A model generated the notes under the pieces. The model was given only the letters and a program-made list of their open reading frames with translations. It searched no databases and was not told where the DNA came from. From Copromyces sp. CBS 386.78 (Eukaryota; Ascomycota; Sordariomycetes; Sordariales; Sordariaceae): a DNA stretch of 56,750 bases. Where the stretch lies: assembly GCA_030685235.1 (NCBI GenBank), contig MU839274.1, positions 1 to 56,750 of the forward strand. Reading direction: 5' to 3'. Made by a program: the position numbers and the translations under genes. Shown here one piece after another: positions 11,062 to 20,365 of the stretch. Each line of letters starts with the position of its first letter. The stretch's first letter is position 1.

Positions 11062-11383
11062 TGATACACACTATTGCATCATAGACTCTAAACATCCAAG
11101 GCATCTGTTCTAGATTCAAGAAAATTTTCAACTGTTGGTGATATCTAATACATATAACACCGTGAGATATACAGTATCGTTGTCATCCTTACTATTGAGT
11201 CATAGACTCTAAACATCCAAGACATCCGTTCTAGATTCAAGAAAATTTTCACCGGTTGGTGATATCTAATACATATAACACCGTGAGATATACAGTATCG
11301 TTAAGTCATCCTTGTATAACTGGGCTATCACTTTGAGATGCTACGTTCTTTCCAACCGTATACTATCCAATTATTCTACAATA
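11062..11383 (-). repeat. Dispersed repeat copy 1, with internal tandem duplication; LTR-like
   Basis: This shares almost its whole length with 15947-16148. An internal segment of about 120 bp (from about 11080 and again from about 11201) is duplicated in tandem in this copy only. On the minus strand the unit runs TGTTGTAG (here TATTGTAG) to TGTATCA, like a small LTR. No 5-bp target duplication is visible at either copy, so solo-LTR status is unproven. Its right end supplies the stop codon of the SesA reading frame. Confidence 0.75.
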
Positions 11384-12048
11384 GACCTAGCCGGGGGCGA
11401 TGGACAAGTTCCCGACGACGGGACGACATCATTCTGAGCTGACACATTCATCTCGATCCTGGCCTTCATCTTGTCTCTAGTGGCCTCATCCAGTGCACGA
11501 TTGTTCGCCAGAAGCTGGATGTCTTGCAGGATACCCTTCATCAGCGATTCGACCTTCCTGCTCTTGCCGACATGTAGCGTCATGATGACGGCGGTGGTGA
11601 AGCGCTTGCGCGCCGAAGGGCGCGTCGTCCCTGGGGGCAAGATCGCCTTGAAGAGAGTTCCCAGCAGCGCGGCTTTTTCTTGATATGCTTTAAGAACTTG
11701 CACCATCGTATTGCAGAATTTCTTTGCCGTGTTATTCAGATTATTGCCGTGTTGGCTTTGGTTCATATACTCTGTGGCCAGTCTGAGCGTGTCTGCCACT
11801 AATGGTAAGCGAGTGTAGGCGTCCCTAACGGCGTCGGGGAGGCCGTTGATGTCTCGGCACGCACTGATGACTTTTGAGACTGCGTCGACGATTGAGATAA
11901 TGCTGGAAGCGATGCTGAGGACTTCTAGGCCTGATATGTTCGGTGAAAGTCTGGGGTGGAAACAAACGATACCAAACTGAGGAAATGGGAGCGTGTGTGA
12001 TGCAGTGTTGGCCATCGGGTGTGCAAGAACCCAGGAGTTGAGCCGCAT
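11371..12048 (-). pseudogene. SesA-domain protein (NLR-type N-terminal effector domain), truncated
   Basis: The frame encodes a SesA-type domain: GLEVLSIASSIISIVDAV, then GLPDAVRDAYTRLPLVADTL, a central KAYQEKAALLGTLFKAILP and SLMKGILQDIQLLANNRAL. SesA is known as an N-terminal domain of fungal NACHT/STAND proteins and as a stand-alone effector in the ses cluster. Two faults are visible. The usual start Met of the domain is replaced by ATA (Ile, about 11935-11937), so the frame must begin at an upstream ATG (12048) that adds ~38 atypical residues. The C-terminus runs into the 11062-11383 repeat, which supplies the last few residues and the stop. No NACHT or amyloid-motif region follows. It was probably broken by repeat insertion. 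Confidence 0.7.
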
Positions 12049-12184
12049 GTTGGGGAATGAAGGGGTTTCAATGATCCTGGGTGGCAGTCAACAGGGCTTT
12101 GGGAAGCAAATGAAGATTGACTGGAAGCGGCATGAGGCGGCAAGGTCTGTCCCATTCTGAGTGGTTTTACGGAGAGCCGAAGCC

Positions 12185-12475
12185 GGCAGCCTGCAACTCC
12201 ACTAGCCTGCCTCCTTCATCTACCTGCCTTAACCTATCTCCTTCATCTGCCTGCATTAGCCTACCTCTTCCCTTCCATCCTGGCATGTCATAATCATGGT
12301 GGTTGGCTTGTAACACACTGTTGGCGCAACCGCCAATACCTTTGTAGACGAGTCGATTGGCTGAGAGAGATGTATACGGTGCAGGGCTACGGAACAAGAA
12401 GACGCCTGCAATTTGGCGGCGTTCGACGAGCCAACCACAGCTCTGGGATCTGATGCCAACTCCATTTATAGTATC
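12185..12475 (-). repeat. Dispersed ~280-bp repeat, copy A
   Basis: In reverse complement this matches 29085-29325: CTGTGGTTG...AACGCCGCC, then CTCTCAGCCAATCG, a CTACAAAGGTRTTGGCGG stretch, TGCCAGGATGGAAGGGAAGA, and a GCAGATGAAGGAGR-type short-period tail. The tail is itself a 2-3 fold imperfect tandem. No protein domain is seen. Copies A and B are in opposite orientation about 17 kb apart. Confidence 0.8.
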
Positions 12476-12620
12476 GATTACCATGGATGTCGGCAAGGGC
12501 TTAAGCAACGAGTTTCCACGACAGTATTATGTTCTTGCTGGTCAAACACTCCTTCAACACAGAGAATATGTCTTATCGGTCAAGGAGACCATTGCTGATG
12601 GCTTCCATCAGCGGCCGGGC

Positions 12621-14783
12621 CTAACTTGGGAGAGCGGTGCTACTGGGAAAGGTTACCACCTGGGAACGTAGATTCAGCACTTCCAAGCTCACCCCGGTAC
12701 ACATCTCGGTGAACTCCTCATCACTCATCTTTCCCTTGGTTGTATGCTTGAGTTTTAGAACGCGTTCAATCATGGAACGCAACCCCTCTTGCCCCTCACG
12801 AGGTGTGATCTTCCACTTCTCCCCATTTCGTACATTGTAGAGTATAATGCGCGGGAGCTCCAACAAGTAGGCATATGTACATGCCTGTATGACATGCTGG
12901 TTTGAAAGTTGTGAGACAAATTTGATCTCCCAGACAGACTCAACGCCTCTAACGTTGTTCCCGTCAGGATTGGGCGAAGCCGCCACGATGTCAGCTCGAC
13001 CAACGAGTCGGCATCTCTGATCATCAATGCTGAAACTCCCCTCAGATTGAACCTCGAACCTAGGGTTTGCGACTATTCCGCTGAGCTCTCCCCGGAGTCG
13101 ACTGCACGCTAGGGCAAGGTCGTCAGGTTCTATCCAATTGAATTCGCTGTTTGCCATATGGATGCTGCGCGGGAGATAGCCCGAGACGGCAGCTTCGTAG
13201 TCACAGGCCTTTCGACAAAGCCATGAGACACCTTCCCGTGAGCAGACTTCAGGAATTGTGTTAGTCTTGCCTTGGCCGAGTCCAAGCGCACTCAATGATC
13301 CAGTAATATCATGCTCAAAAGCTGCGACAACGACAAGGCCATTCAAATCGCTCACAGCTTCGTAGAACCTCTTTCCTTGGTCCGAAATCACGACATCTGG
13401 GAGTTTAATGTGCTGATCCTCTGGTAGAGGCGATTGTACCTGGATACATAGGTGAATATGAACAATGGCGTCGAGATGTTCATCTTTTATGTGCCGGGCT
13501 ATGTTTCGGACCGTGATCGAGCATGGCAGGGTAAGCCCACGCTTCAAGGGTCGGCCTGGAGGATCGGGCGGTTTAATTTGGTTCCCATTTCTTGTCATGT
13601 TGATAATGCTGGCTGTTTCGTATAGAGCTTCGACCGATGCAAAAGGCATGAGCTTCTTCTCCTCGACATGGACCAAGACAAGCTGTTCTGCGGCACGTGT
13701 TAGAGCCACAAAAACCTCGTTGGGGCATCTATCATCGGGAAGATCGCGGCCAAAATACTCAAAAAAAGAGGAATCGAGGCCGAAGAGGATGACCAGATCA
13801 CGCTCGCTGCCTTTGAACTGGTGAATTGTAGAAACACACAGCTTGCCCTTAATTACCCTGTCATCTAGAGGAACCTCGTCGTCGATTGATACGCTGATGG
13901 GCACTCTGTATTTCACTGACAAGATGTTGACCACATCCTGCAATAGCCCGCGTTTACCCACAGCTGGCGCTATAATTGCGGTATTCTTAGCCCCGTAGCG
14001 CTCGAGCAGGGATGACAGCTGCTTAGCCAACGCATAGCTGTTCCGAAGGTGGCATCTCAGGATAATAGGCTTAGGCCCAGGCTTGGAGCTGGTGATGTAT
14101 GATTCGCCACTGAGAAAAGTATTGTTGATGAACTGAACTGACTGATCCGATAGTCGAAAACTTCGATTCAACTGAGCCTTGATAAAGGGATATGGGCTGA
14201 CAATACCCAGTAATTCAGGAGCCGAAGTAAGGTAGCGGTCATCGGCACCACGGAATCCGTAAATGGCTTGTCGCTCATCACCCAATACGACGAGACGGGC
14301 AGATTGACCCCCCGCCTTCTGGTCATTGGCAAGGATGAAGCAGTTAATAAGCCAGAAGAGGAGTTTGGTACAATCCTGAAACTCGTCTAAAACAATAATG
14401 TCAAAGGGCGCGGAATCCCACCGAGGAAGCTCGTTGCGATCAAGGACTCTTTTTTTCTGCTGCGCCAAAGTAGCGTCGCTGGGGACAAGGGTCCCAAAAA
14501 GTAAGCCGGCCATGGAGTGAAAAGTGAAGACTTTGCAGTTAGAGTAGGTGCGAAGCCGTCGATGGGTCTCTAGCTGAAGTCTCTTTGAGTAGGTGAGCAC
14601 AGCTACTCGCTTTTCTGGGTGGGCGGCTACAATAGCCTCAGCCGTAGCCGTTTTGCCGGAGCCTGGCCGAGCCGACACGACAACATTCTTCGTACCGCAG
14701 AATTCTGCGATCTCTTGCTGCTCCTTGGACGGGGTAAATGAACATCTCTTTTTCTGCCGTTTAAGCAAGCTATGCGTGTTCAT
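12621..14783 (-). CDS. SF1 (UvrD/Rep-like) helicase fused to a RecB-like PD-(D/E)XK nuclease
   Basis: The 720-residue intronless frame starts at ATG 14783. Helicase motifs appear in order: Q-motif TPSKEQQEI (~17-25), Walker A ARPGSGKTA (~38-46), TYSKRLQLETHRRL, FHSMAG, motif II VLDEFQD (~131-137), motif III GDERQAIYGFRGA, motif IV LNRSFRLSDQSVQFIN, motif V STIHQFKGSERDLVI and motif VI VFVALTRAAEQL. The C-terminal ~120 residues carry nuclease signatures GRAD (Asp ~598), WEIKF (Glu ~619, Lys ~621) and QACTYAYLL (Gln ~633). The architecture resembles RecB/AddA-type or Dna2-like DNA-processing enzymes. It lies between repeats and next to the SesA remnant, downstream of the recombinase, so it looks like element cargo. 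Every expected catalytic residue seems present. The biological role (defence, repair or element maintenance) is not known. Confidence 0.9.
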   Translation of the reverse strand: MNTHSLLKRQKKRCSFTPSKEQQEIAEFCGTKNVVVSARPGSGKTATAEAIVAAHPEKRVAVLTYSKRLQLETHRRLRTYSNCKVFTFHSMAGLLFGTLVPSDATLAQQKKRVLDRNELPRWDSAPFDIIVLDEFQDCTKLLFWLINCFILANDQKAGGQSARLVVLGDERQAIYGFRGADDRYLTSAPELLGIVSPYPFIKAQLNRSFRLSDQSVQFINNTFLSGESYITSSKPGPKPIILRCHLRNSYALAKQLSSLLERYGAKNTAIIAPAVGKRGLLQDVVNILSVKYRVPISVSIDDEVPLDDRVIKGKLCVSTIHQFKGSERDLVILFGLDSSFFEYFGRDLPDDRCPNEVFVALTRAAEQLVLVHVEEKKLMPFASVEALYETASIINMTRNGNQIKPPDPPGRPLKRGLTLPCSITVRNIARHIKDEHLDAIVHIHLCIQVQSPLPEDQHIKLPDVVISDQGKRFYEAVSDLNGLVVVAAFEHDITGSLSALGLGQGKTNTIPEVCSREGVSWLCRKACDYEAAVSGYLPRSIHMANSEFNWIEPDDLALACSRLRGELSGIVANPRFEVQSEGSFSIDDQRCRLVGRADIVAASPNPDGNNVRGVESVWEIKFVSQLSNQHVIQACTYAYLLELPRIILYNVRNGEKWKITPREGQEGLRSMIERVLKLKHTTKGKMSDEEFTEMCTGVSLEVLNLRSQVVTFPSSTALPS

Positions 14784-15512
14784 GAAGAAGCGAAGGGAGC
14801 CACCAAGGCAGAAGGCCTGAAACTAATGTCTTATTAGTGCTATGGATCTTTTACATCACCTAGTCTCATCGCTGACGGTATAGGTGTTTTCCGTCACTTA
14901 CTAGAGGCTTAACAGTATGTGAGATTGGCCATGCGCGGGCGGCTGGGTGCCATGTTAAGAATAACTGGCCAAGCATCTTTGCTCCAAATATTGCTGTGGT
15001 CGGCAAGAGCGTTGATTTGCGTTATGTTGGTGGTGGGTGTGGCAAGAGCGGTTATTAGGGCGTTTAGACAGCACATCGGAAACCACTCCAAGGCATCTCA
15101 TCTCCCCCATTTTTCCAGATTTCATCTGGACTCTTCTTTCTTCAATAGTATCTCTTTTTTCACGGGCATCAACTGTCTGCCCCGCCTTTTCAGCAGGTCA
15201 AACACCAGATCAAACGAGTTCATCAAACCACCGGTTCAATGCCGCGTTTTCGGACGTGGATTCCCGTCATCCGGCCTCTTCCCGGATCACCAGCGCCGAT
15301 TCCCGTCATCTGGACTCAACTTCCCGCTCCGGCTTTCTGCCGGCTTTAGCTTCCGCCCGCGTGGCTACCCGTTGAGCCTCAAGTTAATGACGCCTTTATC
15401 CTATTTCCGTTATTGAGCCTCAAGGCTCCCACCACGATCGCCAAATTTACGACCTCTGGGCGTATTTCTTGTCGGGCGGTATCAGATTGTCTTCACAGAA
15501 AAGAATGCTGCC
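14784..15512. other. No supported gene
   Basis: The first ~100 bases are the likely promoter of the helicase gene (-). The rest contains short overlapping frames and direct sub-repeats such as CGATTCCCGTCATC and GGATTCCCGTCATC near 15260 and 15298. No domain is recognised. Confidence 0.45.
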
Positions 15513-15946
15513 TCCATCTCTCCCACCGAGATATCTCCTCCTGGAACCACGATTGCGACAACCGTGATCGCAACCAAGCCCGACAACAATGGTGAGTCCT
15601 TCAATTGCCTTGATGTTTCTGATTGTGCCGCCCGATTGATTGTGCCGCCCGTCTGGTTGTGCCGTCAGGGCTTGTGAAGAATTCACGTAATCCTCCTTGA
15701 GACGAGACATCTCGGGATGCGGTTGCGATCAGTGGGGCAGTATTGCGGACCGGGCGGGGCCGTGGCGGCGGAGTGGGCCCCGAGAATGACGGAGCGGTGG
15801 GAGCACAACCGAACAGTAACTGCCGAAGCCGAGCAACTCGCAATGGCCTCCAGCGCCTCAATCTCCAGATTGGGCGGCATCATCTCTCAGACCTCATCGG
15901 GCACCATCTCGTCAACGTGTTAACTGACCTAAGACCTAACTAGAAG
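15513..15946 (-). other. Probable retroelement leader/gag debris
   Basis: This lies just inside repeat copy 2 on the minus strand, where the leader and gag of an LTR element would be. Broken frames on the minus strand (for example starting MMPPNLEIEALEAIASC near 15883) do not join into a recognisable protein. The stretch at 15513-15557 is shared with 10704-10748. I treat it as decayed mobile-element sequence. Confidence 0.35.
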
Positions 15947-16148
15947 TGATACACACTATTGCATCATAGACTCTAAACATCCAAGGCATCTGTTCTAGAT
16001 TCAAGAAAATTTTCACCTGTTGGTGATATCTAATACATATGACACCGTGAGATGTACAGTATCGTTAAATCATCCTTGTATAACTGGGCTATCACTTTGA
16101 GATGCTACGTTTCTTTCCAACCGTATACTATCCAATTATTCTACAACA
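15947..16148 (-). repeat. Dispersed repeat copy 2; LTR-like
   Basis: This 202-bp unit is in direct orientation with 11062-11383 and lacks that copy's internal duplication. On the minus strand it begins TGTTGTAG and ends TGTATCA. Flanks share only GAAG before and GACC after, so either the repeat is slightly longer or the similarity is chance. Confidence 0.75.
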
Positions 16149-16260
16149 GACCCACTTTCTCTGGGGTGCACCAAGCTAAATTAGCGTTCCGTTCCCTCGG
16201 GACACTTGAACCAAGCGGCTAGTAATTCAGCGCGAACGCAGCACCAATGATCACTCCAGC

Positions 16261-16812
16261 ATGCGGAACATTTTTACAGCCCTAGCAAAAACTGGTTGTG
16301 ATGAGACTGTTGGCATGCTTGATCGTTCGTTGGATAAAGACAAGGAGGTTTGCCACAGGTGTGATGCGAGCGCTGTACTCGAAATCTCTGTAGTGCTTGG
16401 TAAAGAGGGATAACAATCGGATGTTGACGTAAGAGCTGAGATTGCGTGAGTTCTAGATGGGATTAACGTAAACGAGCTATTCCAGAGGTGGGAAACGAGT
16501 GTTGTAACCGGAAGTTTAGTATTGTTTAATGAGACGGAGTCATTCGGTGGAGAGGGAATTGTTGTAATAGTTGAGCTTATGCTTGTTTTACACAAAGTGG
16601 ATACTGACAAAACAGTCGTCGGTTGGCTTGATCCCAGGTCATCTATCGTAGATGTTTTAGAAGATAAACCTAGGGAGCTACGGGTACTAGCTAATGTAGA
16701 TGACTCTATGGTATCCTATAGTAACCACGAATCCACCGTCGGGGCGTATCTCTGCCGACGATTCCGAAGAGATAAAAATCGGACTAAAACAAGAAGACGC
16801 TTGAATTCTTAG
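16261..16812 (+). pseudogene. Unrecognised reading frame with two in-frame stops
   Basis: From ATG 16261 one frame stays coding-like to a TAG at 16810 except for a TAA (~16408) and a TGA (~16454). The product is acidic and valine-rich in the middle (GGEGIVVIVELMLVLHKVDTDK) and ends in a basic cluster (RRFRRDKNRTKTRRR) like a nuclear localisation signal. I recognise no family. A weaker frame exists on the other strand at 16251-16610. It may be a degraded accessory gene of the island. Confidence 0.35.
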
Positions 16813-17075
16813 CGCGGTAACGAAAAGATCCAATAATGGTCATAGCAGAATTGAATTGCAAATCTCGAATGTAGCGAAAAGAAAACTAGACTTTAAAAGG
16901 TGATATACCCCGTAGGTGGCGAAAATAGGGGATAGCCAACTGATAATCCAAAGATAGAATACCATCTCCTACCAGCAATTATATACGTATATATACCCGT
17001 AACCATCCTCTATTATCCACCTTCAACTACTCAAGCTATCCTGTCTTTTTATTCCTTCTACGACCAATTCTCAAC

Positions 17076-17954
17076 ATGTCTATCACTTGCCAAGTCCGAG
17101 ACTCTACCAACAGACCGCTAAAGGGAGTGTATGCTACTCTTAAACTCGTCGAACCGCTACATCCAACCGACATATATTCCGGCCAGACCGATGATAATGG
17201 TGATATCAGAGATTGGCGTCTGATGAAAGACGAAGACGACGAAAACAAACAAGGAACCCCCATTTGGGGTGTGCCAGGGAGCACTTGGCACATTGTTGTC
17301 TGTGTGGAATCCCATAAATTGCCTGGCAACACTTATCCCATCAACAAACCCCACCCGAACTTCTCGGTCACGGCTTCAGCATATCACAGCGTTAACCTCC
17401 GCGTATCTAGCGTAGCATACAAAATACGCCACGGATACGGGATTGTGGAGAGGCGATCCCCTACACCTTATCCTACTTTGGAATATCCTCAACCACACCG
17501 CATATACCCTACGGCCATGGTGGATTTGCCAGAAGCGCTCCCGGATTTGGACGACACAGTTAGTTCGATTATGACTCTAGATTCTGATGGAGTCAGCTCG
17601 GATTCCTTCACGCCCAACTTCTCCACGCCCAACTTCTTGGGACCTGACTTTTCGGCTCCAGTTAATCCTATACTACCTTTAATCCGGTCCCCGTCCCCTA
17701 CTTCTTCTACCAGTTCATCTAACCCCCCACCTAAGCTGGTACTTACGCCTATCCGTCTTACCTCTCTGGACTTTCTTTCTCTTCTTAAAGAGAGTCTAAA
17801 TAATGCTGAAGGGCTGAAGAGTCCTAAAGTCCCAAACAGGGTCTCTCGCAAACGGAAGAGGGATACCCTCGAGAAGGATACCTTCGATGAAGCAGCAGTG
17901 GTACCTCAGAGGGTTCGGAGGTCTGAAATGTTGATAAAGAAGGCTCGGAAATAG
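17076..17954 (+). CDS. Transthyretin/HIUase-like domain protein with disordered basic tail
   Basis: The 292-residue intronless product starts at ATG 17076 (context CAACATG). Residues ~1-110 read like the transthyretin/5-hydroxyisourate hydrolase fold: MSITCQVRDSTNRPLKGVYA resembles the family's N-terminal strand (usually H-x-L-D), TDDNGDI matches the conserved T-D-x-x-G turn, and NFSVTASAYHSVNLRVSS resembles the F-x-V...HYHVPLLLSP strand. The catalytic His near the N-terminus is Gln, and the C-terminal YRGS signature is missing. It is therefore probably not an active HIUase. Residues ~150-230 are Ser/Pro-rich and repeat S-TPNF. The tail has KVPNRVSRKRKRD and RRSEMLIKKARK, likely nuclear-import signals. 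The fold assignment is moderate; the function is unknown. Confidence 0.6.
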   Translation: MSITCQVRDSTNRPLKGVYATLKLVEPLHPTDIYSGQTDDNGDIRDWRLMKDEDDENKQGTPIWGVPGSTWHIVVCVESHKLPGNTYPINKPHPNFSVTASAYHSVNLRVSSVAYKIRHGYGIVERRSPTPYPTLEYPQPHRIYPTAMVDLPEALPDLDDTVSSIMTLDSDGVSSDSFTPNFSTPNFLGPDFSAPVNPILPLIRSPSPTSSTSSSNPPPKLVLTPIRLTSLDFLSLLKESLNNAEGLKSPKVPNRVSRKRKRDTLEKDTFDEAAVVPQRVRRSEMLIKKARK

Positions 17955-18405
17955 TAGGAGAAAGAAGGTGTAGAATACTAGTTTGGAAAATCGTTTCTCT
18001 ATTTTTGTAGTAAACTATACTTAGCTTGGCCAAAGGTTAATAATAAAAACTACTAGAAAACTCATATAATACTTGAATAATCGAAATAGTCGAATTCCTT
18101 ATATACAAGCAAACTTATAACTTATTTATTAATACATGTAACTGCCTGGTCATCCGTCGCAACTATATAAGACCACTTGAGCGACCGAACTGCTAGCTTC
18201 GGTTACTTGTATCCTTTTGTAGGAACATAGCCTGGTTAGTGTATTAGTCTGCCACCGCCGTGACAATACAAAATATTTTCATTTTATTTTATACTAGAAA
18301 TTCATTACAATTAAATTAAACTACTTTAGGGCATTGCCTGCCACCCCCATCGAATTCAGCAGACATTAGTGTTAGTCACGTGCCAAAGTGACCGACTAAG
18401 TGGTA
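17955..18405. other. AT-rich intergenic sequence
   Basis: No gene is seen. Contains the 3' flank of the transthyretin-like gene (AATAATAAAAAC near 18038) and an AT-rich stretch before the palindrome. Confidence 0.5.
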
Positions 18406-18458
18406 CAGGAACCCTAACCCTAGAGCTGGCTCAGCCAGCTCTAGGGTTAGGGTTCCTG
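18406..18458. repeat. Perfect 26-bp-arm palindrome containing telomere-type repeats
   Basis: Arm 1 is 18406-18431, the centre is a single C at 18432, and arm 2 is 18433-18458. The arms are exact reverse complements. Each contains two telomeric units, AACCCTAACCCTAG on the left and CTAGGGTTAGGGTT on the right, next to an AGAGCTGGCT core. The units point CCCTAA then TTAGGG, opposite to a head-to-head telomere fusion. A single strand could fold into a 26-bp hairpin. Confidence 0.95.
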
Positions 18459-18988
18459 TTGCCATATCTAGAAATATAGCTCCCCACAATCACTATCTGT
18501 CACGGGACTAGCCCGCGCCTTGTCGCGATGTGCTGTCATGACTGGCCATTGGCACATGTCATTCAGCACTTGTCATAAGCGCGCATTCCGCACGCACATG
18601 ACAGGACACGTGCAGCCGAACGTGATCCTGGCCTGGCCATGGTGCATTGCACACATATCCGGCCTGGCCCTCGCACCCTCTCTTGCTCTCTTCGTACAAC
18701 CACGTATATCCTACATACCCCCTAACGTCGTTGTCGCCCGTGATACTATCCGCTACATTTCAGCTTTTTCCCGAACATCGTTCGTTATGCGGCGTTATGG
18801 TTTCCAATCCTCCTCTGATCTTAACCCTTCAAGGTCCGGTCACCTTCCTCCATGTCGGAGTCAAGGTCGAGATCATCATCCTCCTCCTAGCTGCTCATCC
18901 GATCAAGTTCATTTTGCAACAATTCCATGAGCTTGTGTTCTCGAGGACCTTTGCCACGATCTAGTGATAGTAAGTTCCAGTTCCTCAT
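18459..18988. other. No supported gene; possible 3' exon of the next minus-strand gene
   Basis: Plus-strand short frames have no domain. On the minus strand about 18885-18961 reads RGKGPREHKLMELLQNELDR, which looks coding and could be a 3' exon of the gene at 18989-19429. The splice phase does not match cleanly. Confidence 0.35.
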
Positions 18989-19429
18989 CTAACTTTCTGC
19001 TGCTCGTTTGCTTACCTTGTCTCTGAACAGATTCTTGGCCTTCATGTAGTCGCAACAATGCTCGATCGCATAGTCTTTCACCGCTTTGGCCATTTGCGGG
19101 GAGAGTTCACAGCCGGGGTGAGCGGGGATGGGAGGTGGGACGAGGACGGTTCCGTCCGGTCCGGTTATGGTGCGCGTGGATGTGCCCGCGATGCCCGTGA
19201 CTGTGGTGATGGTGAGGCCTATGGCTCCCGTGCTCGTGGTCTCTGTGACAATGTGGGATTGCTGGACTGGCGCTTCAGGTGTAACCGTGACAGTGGAAGG
19301 GGCAGTTGCAGGAATGGGAGACTTTTTGTCCGCATCCATGTCCGCTAAGGAGAGCCTGGCGTAGTATTGAACCAGAAAGTCCTTTTTGGATTGCGGATGA
19401 GCCAGGTGAACGGGGTTAGTATGATCCAT
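18989..19429 (-). CDS. Hypothetical protein, possibly spliced at the 3' end
   Basis: From ATG 19429 the frame has a charged N-terminus, a Thr/Val/Pro-rich middle (TETTSTGAIGLTITTVTG) and a helical C-terminus with SPQMAKAVKDYAIEHCCDYM. A good donor (GTAAGC) follows NLFRDK at about 19015, so the last few residues to the stop at 18989 may be intronic. Coding-like sequence also extends upstream of the ATG without another Met, so the 5' end may be wrong. No family recognised. Confidence 0.35.
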   Translation of the reverse strand: MDHTNPVHLAHPQSKKDFLVQYYARLSLADMDADKKSPIPATAPSTVTVTPEAPVQQSHIVTETTSTGAIGLTITTVTGIAGTSTRTITGPDGTVLVPPPIPAHPGCELSPQMAKAVKDYAIEHCCDYMKAKNLFRDKVSKRAAES

Positions 19430-19486
19430 TGAGGCTGGTGCTGACTTTAGGTCTCTTGGATGCCGTGTATATGGTTTCGTTTCCAA

Positions 19487-20200
19487 AATGTCAAAGAATC
19501 CGTCGACTATAGGTACGTGATCGGGATTGAATTCGGGTCCAAAAGTCGGAAGAGGAGAACGAATATGCGTGGAGTGGTGTGATGTCCGTTCCTATGAGGG
19601 TCTTGAAGAGTTGACAACTGACATGTCCAAGTCTTATCATACAAGGATAGGACGTGAATGCGAGAATAAGTCAACCAAAAATCAGGGGATGTCCTGAACT
19701 TTTATCTTGAAATACAATCCATGAAGAAACTCTCTTCACCTATCGCTCCATGTTGGATGAAGTACGACGTCTTCGACTATGGTGGATTGGCATGTAAAAA
19801 GCCCTTTCGGTTATCCATACCGTGCCACTGCTATCATCTGCGGTGGTTGTCATGCAGACGCTCGCAGATATTGGATGATTGCGCTGTCGGGAGAGACATG
19901 AAGAACAAGTTGCATTGGCGCCGAAACAATTTGGGATATAGATCTGACGACAAGCATCCTGCTGCCTTGTCTGGATGATCTGGGTTTCTCTCTCCTTTCT
20001 TTTTCATCCGGAAGACACCTTCTCCGGCGACTTACCCGGCAATCACCTGTAACCAGCTCGGGGAAGGCTCTCGATTTAGAACGCTAATTGGCCTCAAACT
20101 GGTCTTCATTTGTAGTCACTGACAATAACCAGGGTTTATTACGCCACAAAAGCCTCTTTTCTGTCTCTCTCCGTCTATTCTTATGCCTCTATCCGCAACC
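19487..20200. other. No supported gene
   Basis: Short frames only. A GTATGA...CATAG pair near 19592-19642 could be an intron upstream of the 18989-19429 gene, but no start codon joins it in frame. Confidence 0.4.
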
Positions 20201-20209
20201 CCCTATCTT

Positions 20210-20365
20210 CTTCCCCCCTCTTCCTCCCTCTTCCTCAGGCAGCGTTAAGGTACAAGAAGACTCTCCCTCCCTCTTCCTCCCTCTCCCTCCCTCTTCCTCA
20301 GGCAGCGTTAAGGCACAAGAAGACTCTCCCTCCCTCTTCCTCCCTCTTCCTCCCTCTTTCTCTAA
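20210..20365 (+). repeat. Pyrimidine-rich minisatellite, ~62-bp period
   Basis: CAGGCAGCGTTAAGG recurs at 20237 and 20299, each copy embedded in CCTCCCTCTT tracts and followed by ACAAGAAGACTCTC. The period is 62 bp with two full units plus partial flanks. Both strands are open over it, which reflects composition rather than a gene. Confidence 0.8.

Noticed and set aside
18406..18458. Telomere-telomere fusion scar
   Set aside because: A head-to-head fusion would read TTAGGG then CCCTAA; here the order is the reverse, and only two units per arm are present with a non-telomeric core.
18406..18490. Helitron 3' end (hairpin plus CTRR)
   Set aside because: The 26-bp arms are far longer than a Helitron hairpin, no CTRR terminus follows at the usual distance, and no RepHel gene is in the window.
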